Shown: in pieces, positions 1 through 12,789 of the stretch
How positions within the stretch are numbered: the stretch's first letter is position 1
Layout: each line of letters starts with the position of its first letter
DNA from: Delphinus delphis
Taxonomy: Eukaryota > Chordata > Mammalia > Artiodactyla > Delphinidae
Direction: 5' to 3'
Assembly (NCBI RefSeq): GCF_949987515.2
Contig: NC_082688.1
Span: forward strand, 107,301,893-107,365,892
Length of the DNA stretch: 64,000 nucleotides
Position numbers and translations under genes: made by a program
Notes under the pieces: model-generated
Database searches by the model: none
What the model saw: only the letters and a program-made list of their open reading frames with translations
What the model was told of the DNA's origin: nothing

Positions 1-698
1 TAAAGTCTGGAGTCTAATGACTATCATTGTGCCTTTCTTAGTTCTAGCAAATGTACCATGGTTAGGAAAGAAGCCAACATTAGGGGAAGCTGGGTGAAGG
101 ATGTATGGGAAGTCTCTATCCTCTTGGATAGAAGTCTCTATCGCCTTGGAGCTCCCCACCTTATTCCCAGAAAGCTCCTTATTTCCCTCTCTTCATGGTA
201 TTTCTCATGATTCATTTATTTTTTCATGCAGCACACATTTTTTGAGCCCTCACTCTGTGTCAGGGGACTTAGGGCCGACACCCCACCTCTGTCTCCTAGC
301 AGAGCTCACTGCGCTGGTTCAGGCTCCTGGGCCCCCAGCACATGCCCAGCTACCCACAACTGGCCCCTCACCAGTGAGGAAGTAGGAGGCCGAGCATGGA
401 GGCCAGGGAGGGCCCAGACCCAGCATGGAATACCCGCTGAACTCTGCCATCCTGAGCTCAGCCATCCCCACAGAATCTGTGGTCAGCCAAGCAGCAGTGA
501 GCTGTGCTGGCCGACGCTCTCCCGTGAGCGGAGCATCTCCAGAGGGATACAGAGCGGAACTGGGACTCTCGAAGAGCCAGCTCCCGCACTGCCCTAGAAT
601 CTGCAGTATCCAGATGAGACCACTAGGGGCAGCATCCTTGCTTGTAAGGGGCAGGTGTTTGGAAAGGTACCAGGGAGACAGAGAAGCCTGACCTCCCC

Positions 699-699
699 A

Positions 700-733
<34 letters not shown>

Positions 734-747
734 GCACGCACGCACAC
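699..747. repeat. (CA)n microsatellite with CACG tail
   Basis: About fourteen CA units, then CACG units. Reverse-frame translation gives a Val/Cys run that is not a protein. Confidence 0.9.
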
Positions 748-1114
748 CCCACAGGCCCGGCAGAGCAGGTGTGCCCTTGTTTGAAGGTAATATCTCAGCC
801 GGATTAGAGAAACGCTGCGGAAGCAGATGAGAAAGAAGAAAGAATTATGAAGCTGTGGGGTGAGAGCGTTTAGATGAAAATCACATCACTTAGATGAAGA
901 CCAAAATTAAAGAGCGGAGATTACCTTCCCTGTCATGTCCCCTGCTCCCTCCCTGCTCCTGGACCTCCTCCACAGGTCCACACTCCTGCTGGGCCCCCCA
1001 CCCCTCATCCAGGCAAGTCCCGCTTGTCCTGATTCTCAGGATCAGAAGACCAATGTCTTCTCTTCTGTCACCAGTGCCCAGACCCATCCCTGTGTCCCCA
1101 TGGCCTCCAGCACA

Positions 1115-1260
1115 TGCTTAGGGCTATTTGCTTGCTGGTGTGCTGCCCCTCTGGACCTGGGCTCCTCCAGGACAGGGACCAGGCCCTTCCTCCCTTCCCT
1201 CTGAGTCCCAGCACCCAGAACGTGCCCAGCACAGGGTGGATTCCCTGTGGAGTGGTTCTT
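1115..1260 (+). repeat. L2-like LINE remnant
   Basis: Sense L2 3' landmarks: 'gggctcctccaggacaggga', 'cagcacccagaacgtgccca' and 'gcacagggtgg'. Confidence 0.5.
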
Positions 1261-1489
1261 GAGGGACAGAAACAAGGACACGTTCTTGAAGGCAAATAAG
1301 CTTAAGACATGAGGAAGAAAGCTGGAAGGGGGAAAAGCATGTGAGATTTCACGATCACCCTTAGTCACAGTGGACTCCGGGACCATGGCCACACCGGGGC
1401 TTTAATGGGGGCCCTTGCAGAAGGAGATGGGTGTCACTAGGTCTTCAGCATGTTCTGCTCCTGCAAGGCAGAGTGGACCAGAGGAAGGT

Positions 1490-1620
1490 GCTGGACCTTG
1501 GGGTCAGCCAATCCTGCACTGGGACCTGGCTCTGCCACTTATGGGGGATCTGGGAGGGTTGAGCAAATGACCTAGCTCTCTGTAAAGGGGAAAGAGTTGC
1601 ACCCAGCTCCAGGTACAGAA
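1490..1620 (+). repeat. MIR SINE remnant
   Basis: Sense MIR core: 'cctggctctgccacttatgg', 'gagcaaatgacctagctctc' and 'tgtaaaggggaaa'. Confidence 0.6.
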
Positions 1621-1984
1621 GAGAGAACTAAATTGAACAAGATGATTGGAGCATGGAGGCTCCGCCATGGCCCCTCAGCTCCCCATGGGCCACTGTGTGG
1701 CTGGTGCATGCCCCCTCACCAAAGGCCTGATGCTTCCTAAAACCATGGGGGTAGAAAGAGATTATCTCGGGTGCCTTGTCAAGGCCACTCTCTGCTGACC
1801 TCTTTGCACACCTTGTTACCTGGGCTGCTGCGCCAGGACCAGGGTGAGGCAAGTGGGGCTCCGAGGGTACAGAATTTAAAGAGGCTCACCCTCTCAGGAT
1901 CGCTCAGCTGCAGGGGATGGTCGAATATATTCACATGTCTGCACGGATATGAGATGCTCTGTGTTTAATGGATTAAGTCAGGAG

Positions 1985-2170
1985 TTCTGACCTCGAGACC
2001 ACAGACCCCTCTTAAGTTTCACGGGACCTGTGAGCTCCCTGAACTTTGTGGACGCGTGAATTCTTCTACAAAGAGCATTTATGGCTTTCATCAGATTCCC
2101 AAAAGGATCTGTCCACCCCAAAATATTTGGACTCACCAAGTCCGATGGTTAGGAAGGATAATTTAATTTT
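1985..2170 (+). repeat. Old repeat, copy 1 of 3 in the window
   Basis: Shares with 5193-5345 and 10571-10735 the ordered blocks 'accacagacccct', 'ctccctgaactttgtgg' and 'ggctttcatcagattc'. Likely an old hAT-type non-autonomous transposon; the family is not assigned. Confidence 0.6.
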
Positions 2171-3611
2171 ATCTCAGTGTGCTGTATGTACAAGGCAGGG
2201 GAAGGGACTTGGGCATAGGAGAGAGACAAAGCAGCCGTGGCCGAGGGGTCCTACAGCTGAGAGGTTGGATGCCTGGGCTTGTGGAATGGAGGGCCCAAGT
2301 TCAAGGTTCAGTCCTGCCACTTCCTGGCTGTTGCACCTCAGGCATGTCACCAAATGTCTTCCTGAAATAACAACTGTTTGACCTCACACTATACTGGCAG
2401 CCTCACCTATCTCAGTAGGGGACTTATACCCTTAAGTCTCATTTCTTTATTTGTTGATAATAGCACATCACAGTGTTATAAGAATTAAACTCCAAAGCCC
2501 TAATTCTTTGGTGAATTGAAGCTGAGGAGGAGACAATATTTCCATCTAGATTCTATTCAGTGCTTCATGGAAGAATCAATTCTCCGTGTAAGAGGAGTCC
2601 TTGTAATTTGAAAAGGCACATTTCACGTTTGTAACTTCTTAGATTTATTTGCACGCACAACATTTATCTTGAAATCTTGAAAAGGGAGAGTGTGATTTGG
2701 TTTCTCAAAAGAGGAAATGGGTTTAATAAGATTGAGAAACACGAACCTAGGTGCCTTGGGTGCTCCCCCTGTGTCGAGCTTATTGGGCCGAGAGCTGTGT
2801 GTCTGGATCTCAGTGCCTGGGCTGTTCAGGGAACCACGCTCCTGAATCAGGCCCATGCACCCAGCTTGGCAAGGACACACTGTGCTTGGCTCATACTAAA
2901 GGCTCCTGTAAGAAGCAAGGCAGGCCCTTCACTGTGGCATCATTGCTGCAACGCTGAGACCGCCGCCCACCACGGCACTCAGCACCCCCCTAAAAGGAGC
3001 CTCGGGAGAATTCCTCTCAGACTCCAGACCCGGGAGACACCAGCTCTTCCAACGGGTCATTTCCCACCCGCTGCTTCAGACTCCAGGACACTTAGAGCCG
3101 AATTTCCATCTAACCATATTAGCAGCTGGGGAGCCCCATCTCAGGGTCTGTATTTCTGTGTACCTGCCTTACTGTCAAATTTGTTTTCCTGCCCTAACTT
3201 ACCCTTTGGTCTGATTTCTTTGTCTACTTTTCTCTCCTGTTATTTCATATTTATTTTTATAAGTGGCCCCAAATCTTTTTGGAAACATCAGGAAATAAAT
3301 AAATAAGTAAACAAAAACAGGACAGTGTTCTGGAAAGAGCCTGCTGCGTGGTGAGGGTACTCAATAAGAATTAGCTCCCTTTCTGTGTACAAAGCATAGA
3401 CCAACCTATTGTGAGATACCCAGCTGTGAGTCTATTATAGTTGGACAAATAGCCTGTTTCAACTGTCTGTTTTTACAGTTATTCTAGCCTCTATTGTTAC
3501 AGAGATTATATAAAATTATTTCATGGTAAGATTCTTTTTATTCCTACCATTTCTAAAGTGAATGGGACTTTTCAAAAATAAATTCATTTTTTTAAAAAAA
3601 GTATTGCACTT

Positions 3612-3844
3612 GGGGACTTGCCTGGTGGTCCAGTGGTTAAGACTCCGTGCTCCCAATGCAGGGGGCCCGGGTTTAATCCCTGGTCGGGAACTAGATCCCA
3701 CATGCATGCCACAATTAAGAGTCTACATGCCACAACCAAGGATCCCACATGCTGCAACGAAGATCCTGAACACAGCAACGAAGATCCCACGTGCCGCAAC
3801 TAAGACCCGGCACAGCCAAATAAAATAAATAGATATTAAAAAAT
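3612..3844 (+). mobile_element. CHR-1-like tRNA-derived SINE, imperfect TSD
   Basis: Starts 'ggggacttgcctggtggtcc' with a 'gggtttaatccctgg' B-box-like motif, then a repeated 'gatcccacatgc' body and an A-rich tail. It is flanked by 'gtattgcactt' (3601-3611) and 'gtattccattt' (3851-3861), a target-site duplication with two mismatches. Confidence 0.88.
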
Positions 3845-3970
3845 AAAAAAGTATTCCATTTGAAGATAGGACCAAAAGTAATGAGCCATTTTATGATTTC
3901 ATTTGGGCGGCTTTATGGGAAAGGCTGAAGTCTCCTTTTCCTAATGAGAGCCATTTCTATTTTGTGGTGT

Positions 3971-3994
3971 CCGTCTGTCTGTCTGTCTGTCGGT
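3971..3994. repeat. (TCTG)n short tandem repeat
   Basis: About five perfect GTCT units, followed by GTCG variants. Confidence 0.85.
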
Positions 3995-5192
3995 CGGTCT
4001 GGCAGACTCCCTGGCACCTGTCAGGGATGTGTCAGGTTAAGATAGGAGTCTTCGGGACTGACAGCAGGGATGTGCTGTCACATGCTGAACCACCAGCTTT
4101 CCGGGAAGCAAACATACACATTCACACGTATAAGTTAATCATCAATTTTACTGGTATGAAGGATGTGTGATGCAAAATTTACAAACATTAATATATACAA
4201 TACCCTTTCTTATAAATACCATATAGCCCACTGATTCTCCACAGAATGCTTTTGTGGACTTTTGCCAAACCCTTGTATCCAAAGTCAAGCTATGGTTGCC
4301 ATCGATGCACGTGAACTTCACTGATATTTTCATTTATGCTAAGAAGTAAGATCAGACTGAAACCACAGAGACGTGTCGGAACTGTGTGGTGACCCCCTTC
4401 TTTACTAAATTGGAAAATAGTTTTTTATTACTTTAAAAATTTTCCCCATTTTGGGGGGTGCTATTCACAGCTACAAATAGTTTTAAATGAAATCAACATT
4501 ATCAACATTTTCTCCATCACTGTCTTAAGTTGGGAAAATCAGCGTAACAGATCAAGCCCAGATGTATAGCCCTTGCCTATTCCTGTGGTGTAAACGCTTT
4601 CGCCGTAGCTGATTTCAAGCCGCCAGCATGACTTGGCTGAACGCAAAGCTGGGAGGCTGGAAAGAGGCGAGGTAGCACACAGTTATACTGTGTCCACCCT
4701 ACAGATACTACTGATATAAGTACCTTCAGGAGCAGAGACAAGAGTAAAGTATCTAGGAAGTGATGAGGTTTGAGTGTGTATTACCTCCGTTTTTAATTAT
4801 ATTTTATGTAATTTTAATTTTGTACATTTTAATTTTGAATAACAATGTACTTAACAAACAGCTCACAAATACCCCCCAAATTTAACAATTGGCCCTTACA
4901 AACCAGCGTGAGCTGGCTCCAGCACATGGCTGCCTGAGAGGCATAATATCTCAGTGCCAAAGTACAGATCTGCGCCTTGTCTGTATCTGGGCTTTGCTGA
5001 GCAGGGCCGAGTAGAGACTAACCTGCCTCCTGGGCTCTCCTGAGTCCCAAGCCTGGCAGAAGACGCCCAGGGATCCGGTGGTCCTGCCGTGTGCTTGGTG
5101 GCAGGGAAAAAGGAGGGGTGCAGGGCCCTGGATGGAGACCCTCTCCCCACAGCAGGTGTGTCTCTGCACCTGTTGCTGCAGCTGGCGACCTA

Positions 5193-5345
5193 AGTCTTGG
5201 AGATCATGGACCCCTGCTGAGTTTCATGGAGCCTATGACCTCCTTGAACTTGCATGCAAGCTTTTGTGGAATGGACAGGTCTTGAGCAAAGATCGTTTAT
5301 AGCTTTCATCAGATTTCAGGAAGGTTTGGGGCTGCTGGCACAGGA
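5193..5345 (+). repeat. Old repeat, copy 2 of 3
   Basis: Blocks 'atcatggacccctg', 'cctccttgaacttgcatgca' and 'atagctttcatcagatttc' match copy 1 in order and orientation. Confidence 0.6.
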
Positions 5346-6286
5346 AGGATTGGCTTCTGTTTGACTTCCAAGGGGTGAAGGTGGCTTTTCTGTGTACTCC
5401 TGGGACCTGCTCCAAGAATGAGGCAAGGTGGCCCCCGCAGGGGAGGCCTTTGCCACTCTTGTCACCTAGAAGTGTGGGCGGAGACGCTTCCTAGAGGGGA
5501 CCGGGGCTCAGTGCAGGACACAGTGCTGTGGCTCCCAGCCGTCAAGGCTGAGATTGCAGATGTCGCCCCTGACAACCGGGCCCGGTGGCCCTGTCACAGG
5601 TGTGGAGGAGGGATGGGGCTCAGCGAGCCCATGTTCCTGCCGCGGCCTGACCCCCGCTGAGGCTGCTCCCACCTGGGCAGTCAGTGAGAGGCGCCCACTC
5701 CCACCCTCCCCTCCTGGTCAGATGGAGCTTCCCAGGGTCCTCCACGCCCCATTGTCACCAAGACAAGTGCCCTCTGAGAACTCGCAAACGGGAAGCGAAA
5801 ATAACACCCCCAGAGAGGCTCCTGGCCCAGCGCCGAGGGGACAGGCCCTGTGACTGGCTCGCTCCTTCTGGTCTTCAGGAGGATCTCATTTGCTTGCACA
5901 AGAGTTTGCTCATAGGAGGGTCACACTTTGGTGGCGTCGGGAGGGTTTAACACCTTTCTCCTCGAGGCCCCTTGAGGGACACGCAGGTGGACCGAGGTGG
6001 GTGCAACTCGGCCTTTGCCACATCCGTGCAAATGGCTCCGCCACATTCATCTTGGCGCGTGGAACCTCTACTTGCAGCCTGCACAGAAAGCCACCCTCTC
6101 GTGATGTGCGCCCTGCCCTCCTCCCGTCTGTTCGTGTGCCATCAGAACTGCTGCGGGGGCTGCCTGCCTGTGAAAGCGTCACCGTCACCACGTGTGGCCC
6201 TTCTCATCCTGTTGATGGGAAAGGCCCTTGACAATGAAGGGAAGGGAAAGGTGTAAGAAGGACTGGAGAGAAACACGGGCCTCAGG

Positions 6287-6500
6287 GGCTTCCCTGGTGG
6301 CGCAGTGGTTGAGAGTCCGCCTGCCGATGCAGGGGACACGGGTTCGTGCCCTGGTCTGGGAAGATCCCACATGCCGCGGAGTGGCTGGGCCCGTGAGCCA
6401 TGGCCGCTGAGCCTGCGCGTCTGGAGCCTGTGCTCCGCAACGGGAGAGGCCACAGCACTGAGAGGCCGGCGTACCGCAAAAAAAAAAACAAAAACAAAAA
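6287..6500 (+). mobile_element. CHR-2-like SINE with perfect 16-base TSD
   Basis: tRNA-derived head from 'ggcttccctggtggcgcagt' with the 'acgggttcgtgccctgg' box, CHR-2-type body and A-rich tail. The duplication AAACACGGGCCTCAGG lies at 6271-6286 and 6501-6516 with no mismatch. Several long open frames here are SINE artefacts. Confidence 0.93.
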
Positions 6501-6892
6501 AAACACGGGCCTCAGGAGCTGGTTTTGTCCAGGTGTATAATATTGTCAGAAGTTTTATATTTAAGGTCTTTGCTGAATTCTCTTGGTTAAATACTTTCAG
6601 TTCATTGTAGGTGGGAGGGGCCCCTAGCCAATCTCCCCTGAGCAGGTGCTCAAAAGATGTTTCCAGTGTGGTGATTGCTGCTCCATGGGGCCCTGTGACG
6701 GACGAGCGCGCCCCCACCTCCCACCCCTGAGACGGGACGCCTTGAGGTTTTAGCCTCAGGAGGCTGGAACTTGCCGGCATGCAGTGTTTGGTGCGGTAGT
6801 CCTTTTTGGACCCTGTTTTAAGAATTTTATACTAGAAAGACGAAAAAGAAAATCTGTTGCAGGCAAGGGGCTTGTTGATGTAGGTGTGCTCA

Positions 6893-6957
6893 CATACACA
6901 CACGCACACACAGACACACAAGCACACACAGAGACACACCGGCTCATACGTACACAT

Positions 6958-6994
<37 letters not shown>
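6893..6994. repeat. (CA)n tract, compound
   Basis: Interrupted CA units followed by a pure run of about seventeen CA units at 6960-6994. Confidence 0.9.
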
Positions 6995-6998
<4 letters not shown>

Positions 6999-7659
6999 TC
7001 AACAACACCAAGAAACCACCCAGCACAACAAATTGCATTTGCAACAAAAGTGAATGAATCCATTCTGTCCCGTAAAGAGATCTCCAGGCCTCTTCCATCC
7101 TGGAGAAATCTAGTCGCTGGAGCACCTCCTCCCCAGTCCTTCATACTTTCTACCGCACAATGTTTTCTGTCATCAAATGGCAAGACATGTCTTCTTCTGC
7201 TCTGAGTGGGTCTCGGGAGGGCCGAGGGCACCCACCACCACTCTCCCACCCAGAGCCAGGCCCGGCGTGTTTGCGGGAGCACAGGGCTGGGACTGGGGCT
7301 GTGGGCAAGTCAGAGGGGAGGATGGAGGTACCAGGCCCGCCCGTCCTCGGGGGCTGGTGTTCCTTGGCCTGACTCCACACTCTGCAGGACAGGCCGGGTC
7401 TGAAATCCCTGGGAGCCCTGCCAGCCCTTCCTCCCATCCCCTGCTAAGGTGACCAGCTCCCCTGGCATCTCCGGGAGGAGTGTGGAGTGTTCCTACAAAG
7501 GAGCCCTGAAGTGCAGGGGAAGCAGGAGTGTAGCAAAGGCAGAGGACGGCCGGAGCTCCCCAGGCTTCCCTGTGTGAGGACAGCACCGTGATCACACTGA
7601 CTTCTCCTTTCTCAAATGCGCCCCCAGGTCTCCATCGCTTTAGCTCAGGTCCCCCTACT

Positions 7660-7990
7660 CTAGCCTGGATGATTGCACATCCTGGGAGCTCATCTGTCTG
7701 CTTCCAGTCTCTTCCACGCCAGTCCATCCTGCATGTGGCCAGTGAGGTCTTTCTAAAGGTCAAACGTGGCCCTGTCACCAGTCAGGGTAAAATCTCTGTT
7801 GACTCCTCTCGATGACTGAGAACAGACCGTCTGGGTCTCCGTCCCCTCTCCTGGCGTCCACCTCCAGGCTCACTGGGCCCACCACAACTCAGAGCTTTTG
7901 TTAAATACTCTTCTCTGCCGGAAATGCCCATCTCCCCAGGGAGAGATCCTGTGGGACCTCGAAGGTCCAGCTCTGAAATCTCGTGAGCTT
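7660..7990 (+). repeat. L2-like LINE remnant
   Basis: Sense L2 style: 'ctgtcaccagtcagggtaaa', 'ccaggctcactgggcccacc', 'tctgccggaaatgcccatct'. Diverged. Confidence 0.45.
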
Positions 7991-10570
7991 CTTATGGCCG
8001 TTCCCCTCCACCCGGGCCTGGCTAGAGGCTCCCTCCATGGAGCCCAGCAGGGAGCTTAAGAGAAAGGACTTTGGGCTTCAAGCTGGGTGGCACGGTTTCC
8101 ATCCCAGGCCCCATTTACACACCCCAGTTGTATCGCCAACTCCCAGGCACACACCCAGAGAGCAGAGTACCGTTCACGAGGTCACACAGATCATCGGTGA
8201 CTGGCCTGGCCCTCGGGCTGGACCTCGTCACTCTTCACTTCCATCTGTCTGGCCTTAAGACTGCCTTGAAGCTTTCCCATGCTGTGCTTGCCGACCTAAG
8301 GGGAGGACAGTGCGGTGCTGAGTTTGTTTCCTTGCTTTACTCTCTTTTACTTTCCCAAGGCCGCACAGCCTGGGAACACTCAGGAATCAGTATTTGGCTC
8401 ATTTATTATCCCCTCACCCCCAAATAGAGAAGAAGAAGAATGTCCTGCTTGTGAGAACAATGACGCTAAGGGGAACCTCTGAAATTGTTGACAAGGACAC
8501 CAGCTTCACAGAAGGTAGCAGCACAGGTTGAGCAAGTTTATGATGGAGGTGTTGCTGCCTCTGGAAGGATGTCTGGTGGGCTCAGGGGGGGTCAGGACAG
8601 AGTGTGGACCCATGTGGGAGGGTATGAATCTCAGCCACACTCTGTGTGCAAAAACAGAACATCTAGTCTGAGCATCTTTGTTTCTGCTGGGTAGTGGAAA
8701 AACCCCCAGTGAGCTCAGTACCCTCCCCCTTTCTCCAGGGTTGGGTCGGAGGTTGGGGGTGGGGAGCTCAAGGGAATCAGGCCTTTGAGGCGGTCCATCT
8801 GATCCTACTTCTCTATCCACGCAGGCCGCTGCTGGGATGTCTTATTCCAGCCTCTGCCCCAGGTCAAGGCTGTCAGGGTGCCACACCCTGGCATCCACAT
8901 CCACGTGCACTAAGCCAGACTCACGCGAGGCCCCGAGGGCGCAGAAACGAGAGTCTCTGTGAGGTCAGATGTGCACCCGCTGTGCCCACCCCATCTGATC
9001 TGTCTGTGACGGGGCTGTCCCCCAGGTCCTGCCACGGACTTCGGGGCCATCAGATGAGGTAGCCACGCATCTCTCTAGAGGCCAGCAGAGCCTCGGTGGA
9101 GGAGCTGCAGAAGGAGGGCAGCCCTGCATGTGCTGAGCGCTTTGGGAAGGAAAAGCCACATGTGCAGGATGCGGTGATGGCGGCTCTCGCTGTTCACGAC
9201 CCCCCGGCTGCAGGGCTGCAGAGATGAGAGGGAGGCGGTTAGGAGCTCGCCTGAGGGACGTGAGCCAGGCCTGAGGTCAGAGCTGGGCTGTGGAGCCTCC
9301 ATGCTAATGACTAGTGCGCTGACCATGACCTTAAGGAGGTCAAGTCCTTATTGATGAAGCTGCTGCCGCCCTGGCCCGCCCCCCAGCTGGTTGCACTGCA
9401 GGAAGATCCTTGGCAATTTTCTCTTGGTGGCTGTTGTGAGAGTAGCTAAACTCCCAGGACCCATGCGGACCCTGCGGGGACCCCGTGTCTATTTCCAGCT
9501 TGGCAGGGGAGTGGTCTGTCACCTGGGTGTGTCCTTTAGTTCTGACTCTGCTTGTGGATGGGGGGAATCTAAAAAGCAGAAGGTCATGTACATTTAGACG
9601 TGACATTCCTCATGCTGTTTGCAGGAACCAGTCTCCCTGTCAGCCCAGACTCGGATGACGAGGACCCAAGCCTAGGAATAAGGATGCGCTCTCTCTGCTC
9701 TTCCAGTTGCAGCCTGGGGTTTTGTGCTCCGTGAGGTCTGCGGAGCTCTGACCAGGTCCGCCGGGGGCCTTCCTTCTTCACCTGCTCACAGGGAAGCCAC
9801 AGAAAGGGCCGGGCCACTTAGGAGCAGGAGATCCGCCACAGCCATTTGGAAGAATAGGCTGATTTCGTACAGATTTATCATTTACCTCCTTTCTTTAAAA
9901 CTATAAGAATCATATAATACCAAAAAATTTTTGGAAATAGATATGAGCCATCAATAATTCCACTAACCTCTGATTTCTACCCAAGACTTGCTTGTCTTGG
10001 TTCATACGATGCAGCTTCTCATTGCTGGAATCATAAGGGACAGAGACCTTTGGATTCTGGAGGCTTTTTCCTTGCTTTCTTTTTTTCATCTTAACATAAG
10101 CATCTTTCCCATGGCTACATGTCTTCACAGGGATCATTTTTGAAGCTGCATAATATTTCACTGTGTTAACTCTATTTCAAACTGGCCATTTTAGTTTCCT
10201 TTTTTTAACATCCCAGAGGGCTATGATTAAAAACAAAATAACATGTAGCTTGCAAAGTCATTCTGAACTGCATCACTCAGCCAAAGAGTATCCTTTCCTA
10301 GTCCTTCCGAGGAACGACAGTTATATAGGGAGACGGAATGCTTATTTGGGGGTGGAGTGGGGTGGACTTGGACTTGCATTTGAAGCCGTGGTGATAGTGG
10401 CCTGAGTTTTCATCCTCTCATCTAGCTCCCTCGTTGTCAGCAACTATATTCGCTGACCAGGGTTACTGATGTGGTCTTTGGCCGGAAAACAGACTTTCCT
10501 CTCTGTGAAATGAAATGACTCATAAGGAAACAAAACCCAAGGCTTTGGCCTCATTTGTCCCGTAGTCTAA

Positions 10571-10735
10571 ACCAAGATTCTTAATCAGAGGTCCATGAAT
10601 CGTTGTGAGGGTTTTGGGGAAGAAGCGTCCTGAAAATGAACACACAATTGGACATGTATGCACATAAGTGTGTTTGCAGGGGGAGGTGTCTGTAGCTTCG
10701 TCAGATTCTCCAAGGAGGCTGTGGCCCCCAAAATG
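10571..10735 (+). repeat. Old repeat, copy 3 of 3
   Basis: Begins 'agattcttaatcagaggtcc' and includes 'gtctgtagcttcgtcagatt', the same order as the other two copies. It starts closer to the element end than they do. Confidence 0.6.
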
Positions 10736-10879
10736 TTTTTAAAAACAACAGACCTTTCTTTCTCTCTCTCTCCTTCCCTCCCACCCCCTTTTGGGAGTCT
10801 GGGGTTGAAATAAAAGAATCCGAAAGATCTGTGTCTCCATACAGAAAGTCCAGGCGTGGAATGGTGACCATACGATCCC

Positions 10880-10960
10880 CATCTGGGGAGACTTGGATTC
10901 GAACCCAAGCCTGTCTCACTGCCAGCTCTGCGTGTGCGTACCCATTGTGCTAAAGTGCCT
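10880..10960 (-). repeat. MIR remnant with tRNA-like head
   Basis: The reverse strand reads 'tttagcacaatgggta' and 'cttgggttcgaatccaag', A-box-like and B-box-like motifs of the MIR head. No tRNA fold is complete, so I do not call a tRNA gene. Confidence 0.6.
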
Positions 10961-12236
10961 TATGGTTGAGAGAGTTGCTTCTCTTTTTACTTCTTTAACC
11001 AAAGCCAATTGCGAATGTGTTCAAATAAGAGACTCTGCCATGATCATGGCCATCCTTGGTTCTTAACAAGAGGAAATGTTTTGGCCTTGCATTTCTCTCC
11101 AGGGAGTTGGCCTGACACAGAAATATTTGTGGTTGGTTAATTAACCATAGGAGATGAGCTGAGTTTATCACAGGAAATGTTATCACTCAAGGCTTAAGGA
11201 GCCAAAGAAACTTTGAAATCCAAGAGACCAAACCCAACAGTTCAACCCAACGGGTGGGAGACTTCAACCCATGACTTCCTGAATACCAAGGGGCCTCTTC
11301 TCTTCAAACAGATGTTTTTAGTAACAACAAACTATTTGGCACCCTTAAGTGACTTTGGCTTCCTAAATGTGTTTGATTTCCTTTCTCTCTTAGTAATCCT
11401 GTCCTGAATCTCCTTAAACACAAGCGTGCATACCTGGAGGCAAGAAGATGGGGCAAAATTCAATCTCAGGTCTCCTTGTTTCCTCTGAGAACCTCTGCTA
11501 AGTTAACCACTTATTATTCCTGAAAATTGGCAGCCCTTAAAGGGGAAAGACTTCCTGAAATATGGGAAATAATCATGCAATAAAAAAGGAGTAAATTATT
11601 TCATTTTGGACATCTTAGATGTAATACAATAGTAAACATTAGATCAATGTGCCTTGTTGACCACATAGTACTGGCTAGGGATCGATAATCAGTACATAGA
11701 ATAACACTGGCTTTTGGTATAAATGGCATCTTTTTACTATAGTCCTGGTAAATTAAACTGATTACTCTTTATGGCAGCGGGATATTAGGGGGAAGTGGAT
11801 AAGTAGGCATTTTCTTATATTTGGGTTCTCTCTGATTGATTCATTCATTCAAAAGAAGAGAAAGCTCTACTGCATATTAGAATACGTTCCAAGTGCTGAG
11901 ATGGGTCCTGGAGATACAAAGATAAAAATAAAAAAGCCCCTTCCCTTGAGGCATTCACAAAATCTAATTTAGAAGGCAGGCAGTAAACAGAAGGCCCAAA
12001 GGACTGTGTTTGGTGCTGTAAGAAGTGCTGTGGGCCAGAGGAGGGGGTGACGTAATGGAAACAGGGTGCCAGGATGATGGATGGGCTACGCCATGAATGA
12101 AGACTAGTTCTTCAATCAGACCCAGGGACCAACACCCAAGAAAATCATGTTGGGTGTTTCCTTAGCTTTTTTCCAGAACTTATTATCATTTCTTAATGTG
12201 GTCTAATCAATATCATCGTTAGCATGTAAAAACCTT

Positions 12237-12668
12237 GACTCAGTAAGTCAGAAAGAGAAAAACAAATACCGTATGCTAACGGATACATATGGAATCTAAA
12301 AAATAAAAAAAAAAAGGTTCTGAAGAACCTAGGGACAGGACAGGAATAAAGACGCAGATGTAGAGAATGGACTTGAGGACGCAGGGAGGGGGAAGGGTAA
12401 GCTGGGACGAAGTAAGAGTATAGCATTGACATATATACACTACCGAGTGTAAAATAGATAGCTAGTGGGAAACAGCTGCATAACACAGGGAGATCAGCTC
12501 TGTGTTTTGTGACCACCTAGGGGGTGGGATAGGGAGGGTGGGAGGGAGACTCAAGAGGGAGGGGATATGGGGATATATGTATACATACAGCTGATTCACT
12601 TTGTTATACGGCAGAAACTAACACAACATTGTAAAGCAATTATACTCTAATAAAGATGTTAAAAAAAA
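12237..12668 (+). mobile_element. 5'-truncated L1 3' end (cetartiodactyl type)
   Basis: Landmarks in order: 'gaacctagggacaggacagg', 'taaaatagatagctagtggg', 'agggagatcagctctgtgtt', 'gtgaccacctagggggtggg', 'gctgattcactttgttatac', 'gcaattatactctaataaag', then poly(A). Low divergence from the recalled consensus suggests a fairly recent insertion. Only 3' UTR is present. Confidence 0.88.
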
Positions 12669-12789
12669 CACTTCACTCTAAACACTGCACTGAAGTCCAC
12701 CTGATGACATATTAGTGATCCAGTAGGGAGGCGGATAGTCTGGATGATGGACAGTTCTAAAGTTTTAGGTTTTATTATTTGGTCTTAAC

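Larger units (their letters stand above)
1..3593. other. Non-coding flank or intron 1: CA repeat and old repeat remnants
   Basis: No supportable exon. Contains a (CA)n run (699-747), L2-like sequence (1115-1260), a MIR (1490-1620), one copy of a three-copy old repeat (1985-2170), and a weak MIR (2250-2400). The rest looks unique. Confidence 0.7.
3862..6270. other. Non-coding stretch
   Basis: Contains a short TCTG repeat (3971-3994), AT-rich sequence (4780-4860) and old-repeat copy 2. No gene or other repeat recognised. Confidence 0.65.
6517..9849. other. Non-coding stretch
   Basis: Contains a CA-rich tract (6893-6994), L2-like sequence (7660-7990) and a weak MIR (8050-8200). The remainder is GC-rich with no recognisable exon. 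Confidence 0.65.
9850..12236. other. Non-coding stretch
   Basis: Contains an AT-rich LINE-like segment (9850-10200, 'gctgcataatatttcactgt'), old-repeat copy 3, a reverse MIR (10880-10960) and an unassigned old repeat (11830-12050). No exon recognised. Confidence 0.6.

Noticed and set aside
319..747. Reverse frame with a Val-Cys run, and similar frames at 6756-7282
   Set aside because: The run is the translation of a CA microsatellite.
6287..6360. tRNA-like A-box and B-box sequences in the SINE heads
   Set aside because: They are pol III promoters of tRNA-derived SINEs with no complete cloverleaf, so not tRNA genes.
6142..6780. A 212-codon reverse open frame, with similar frames at 14586-15065, 20799-21215 and 24443-24760
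   Set aside because: All share the same Arg/Pro-rich translation because they run through copies of the CHR-2-like SINE; they are not proteins.
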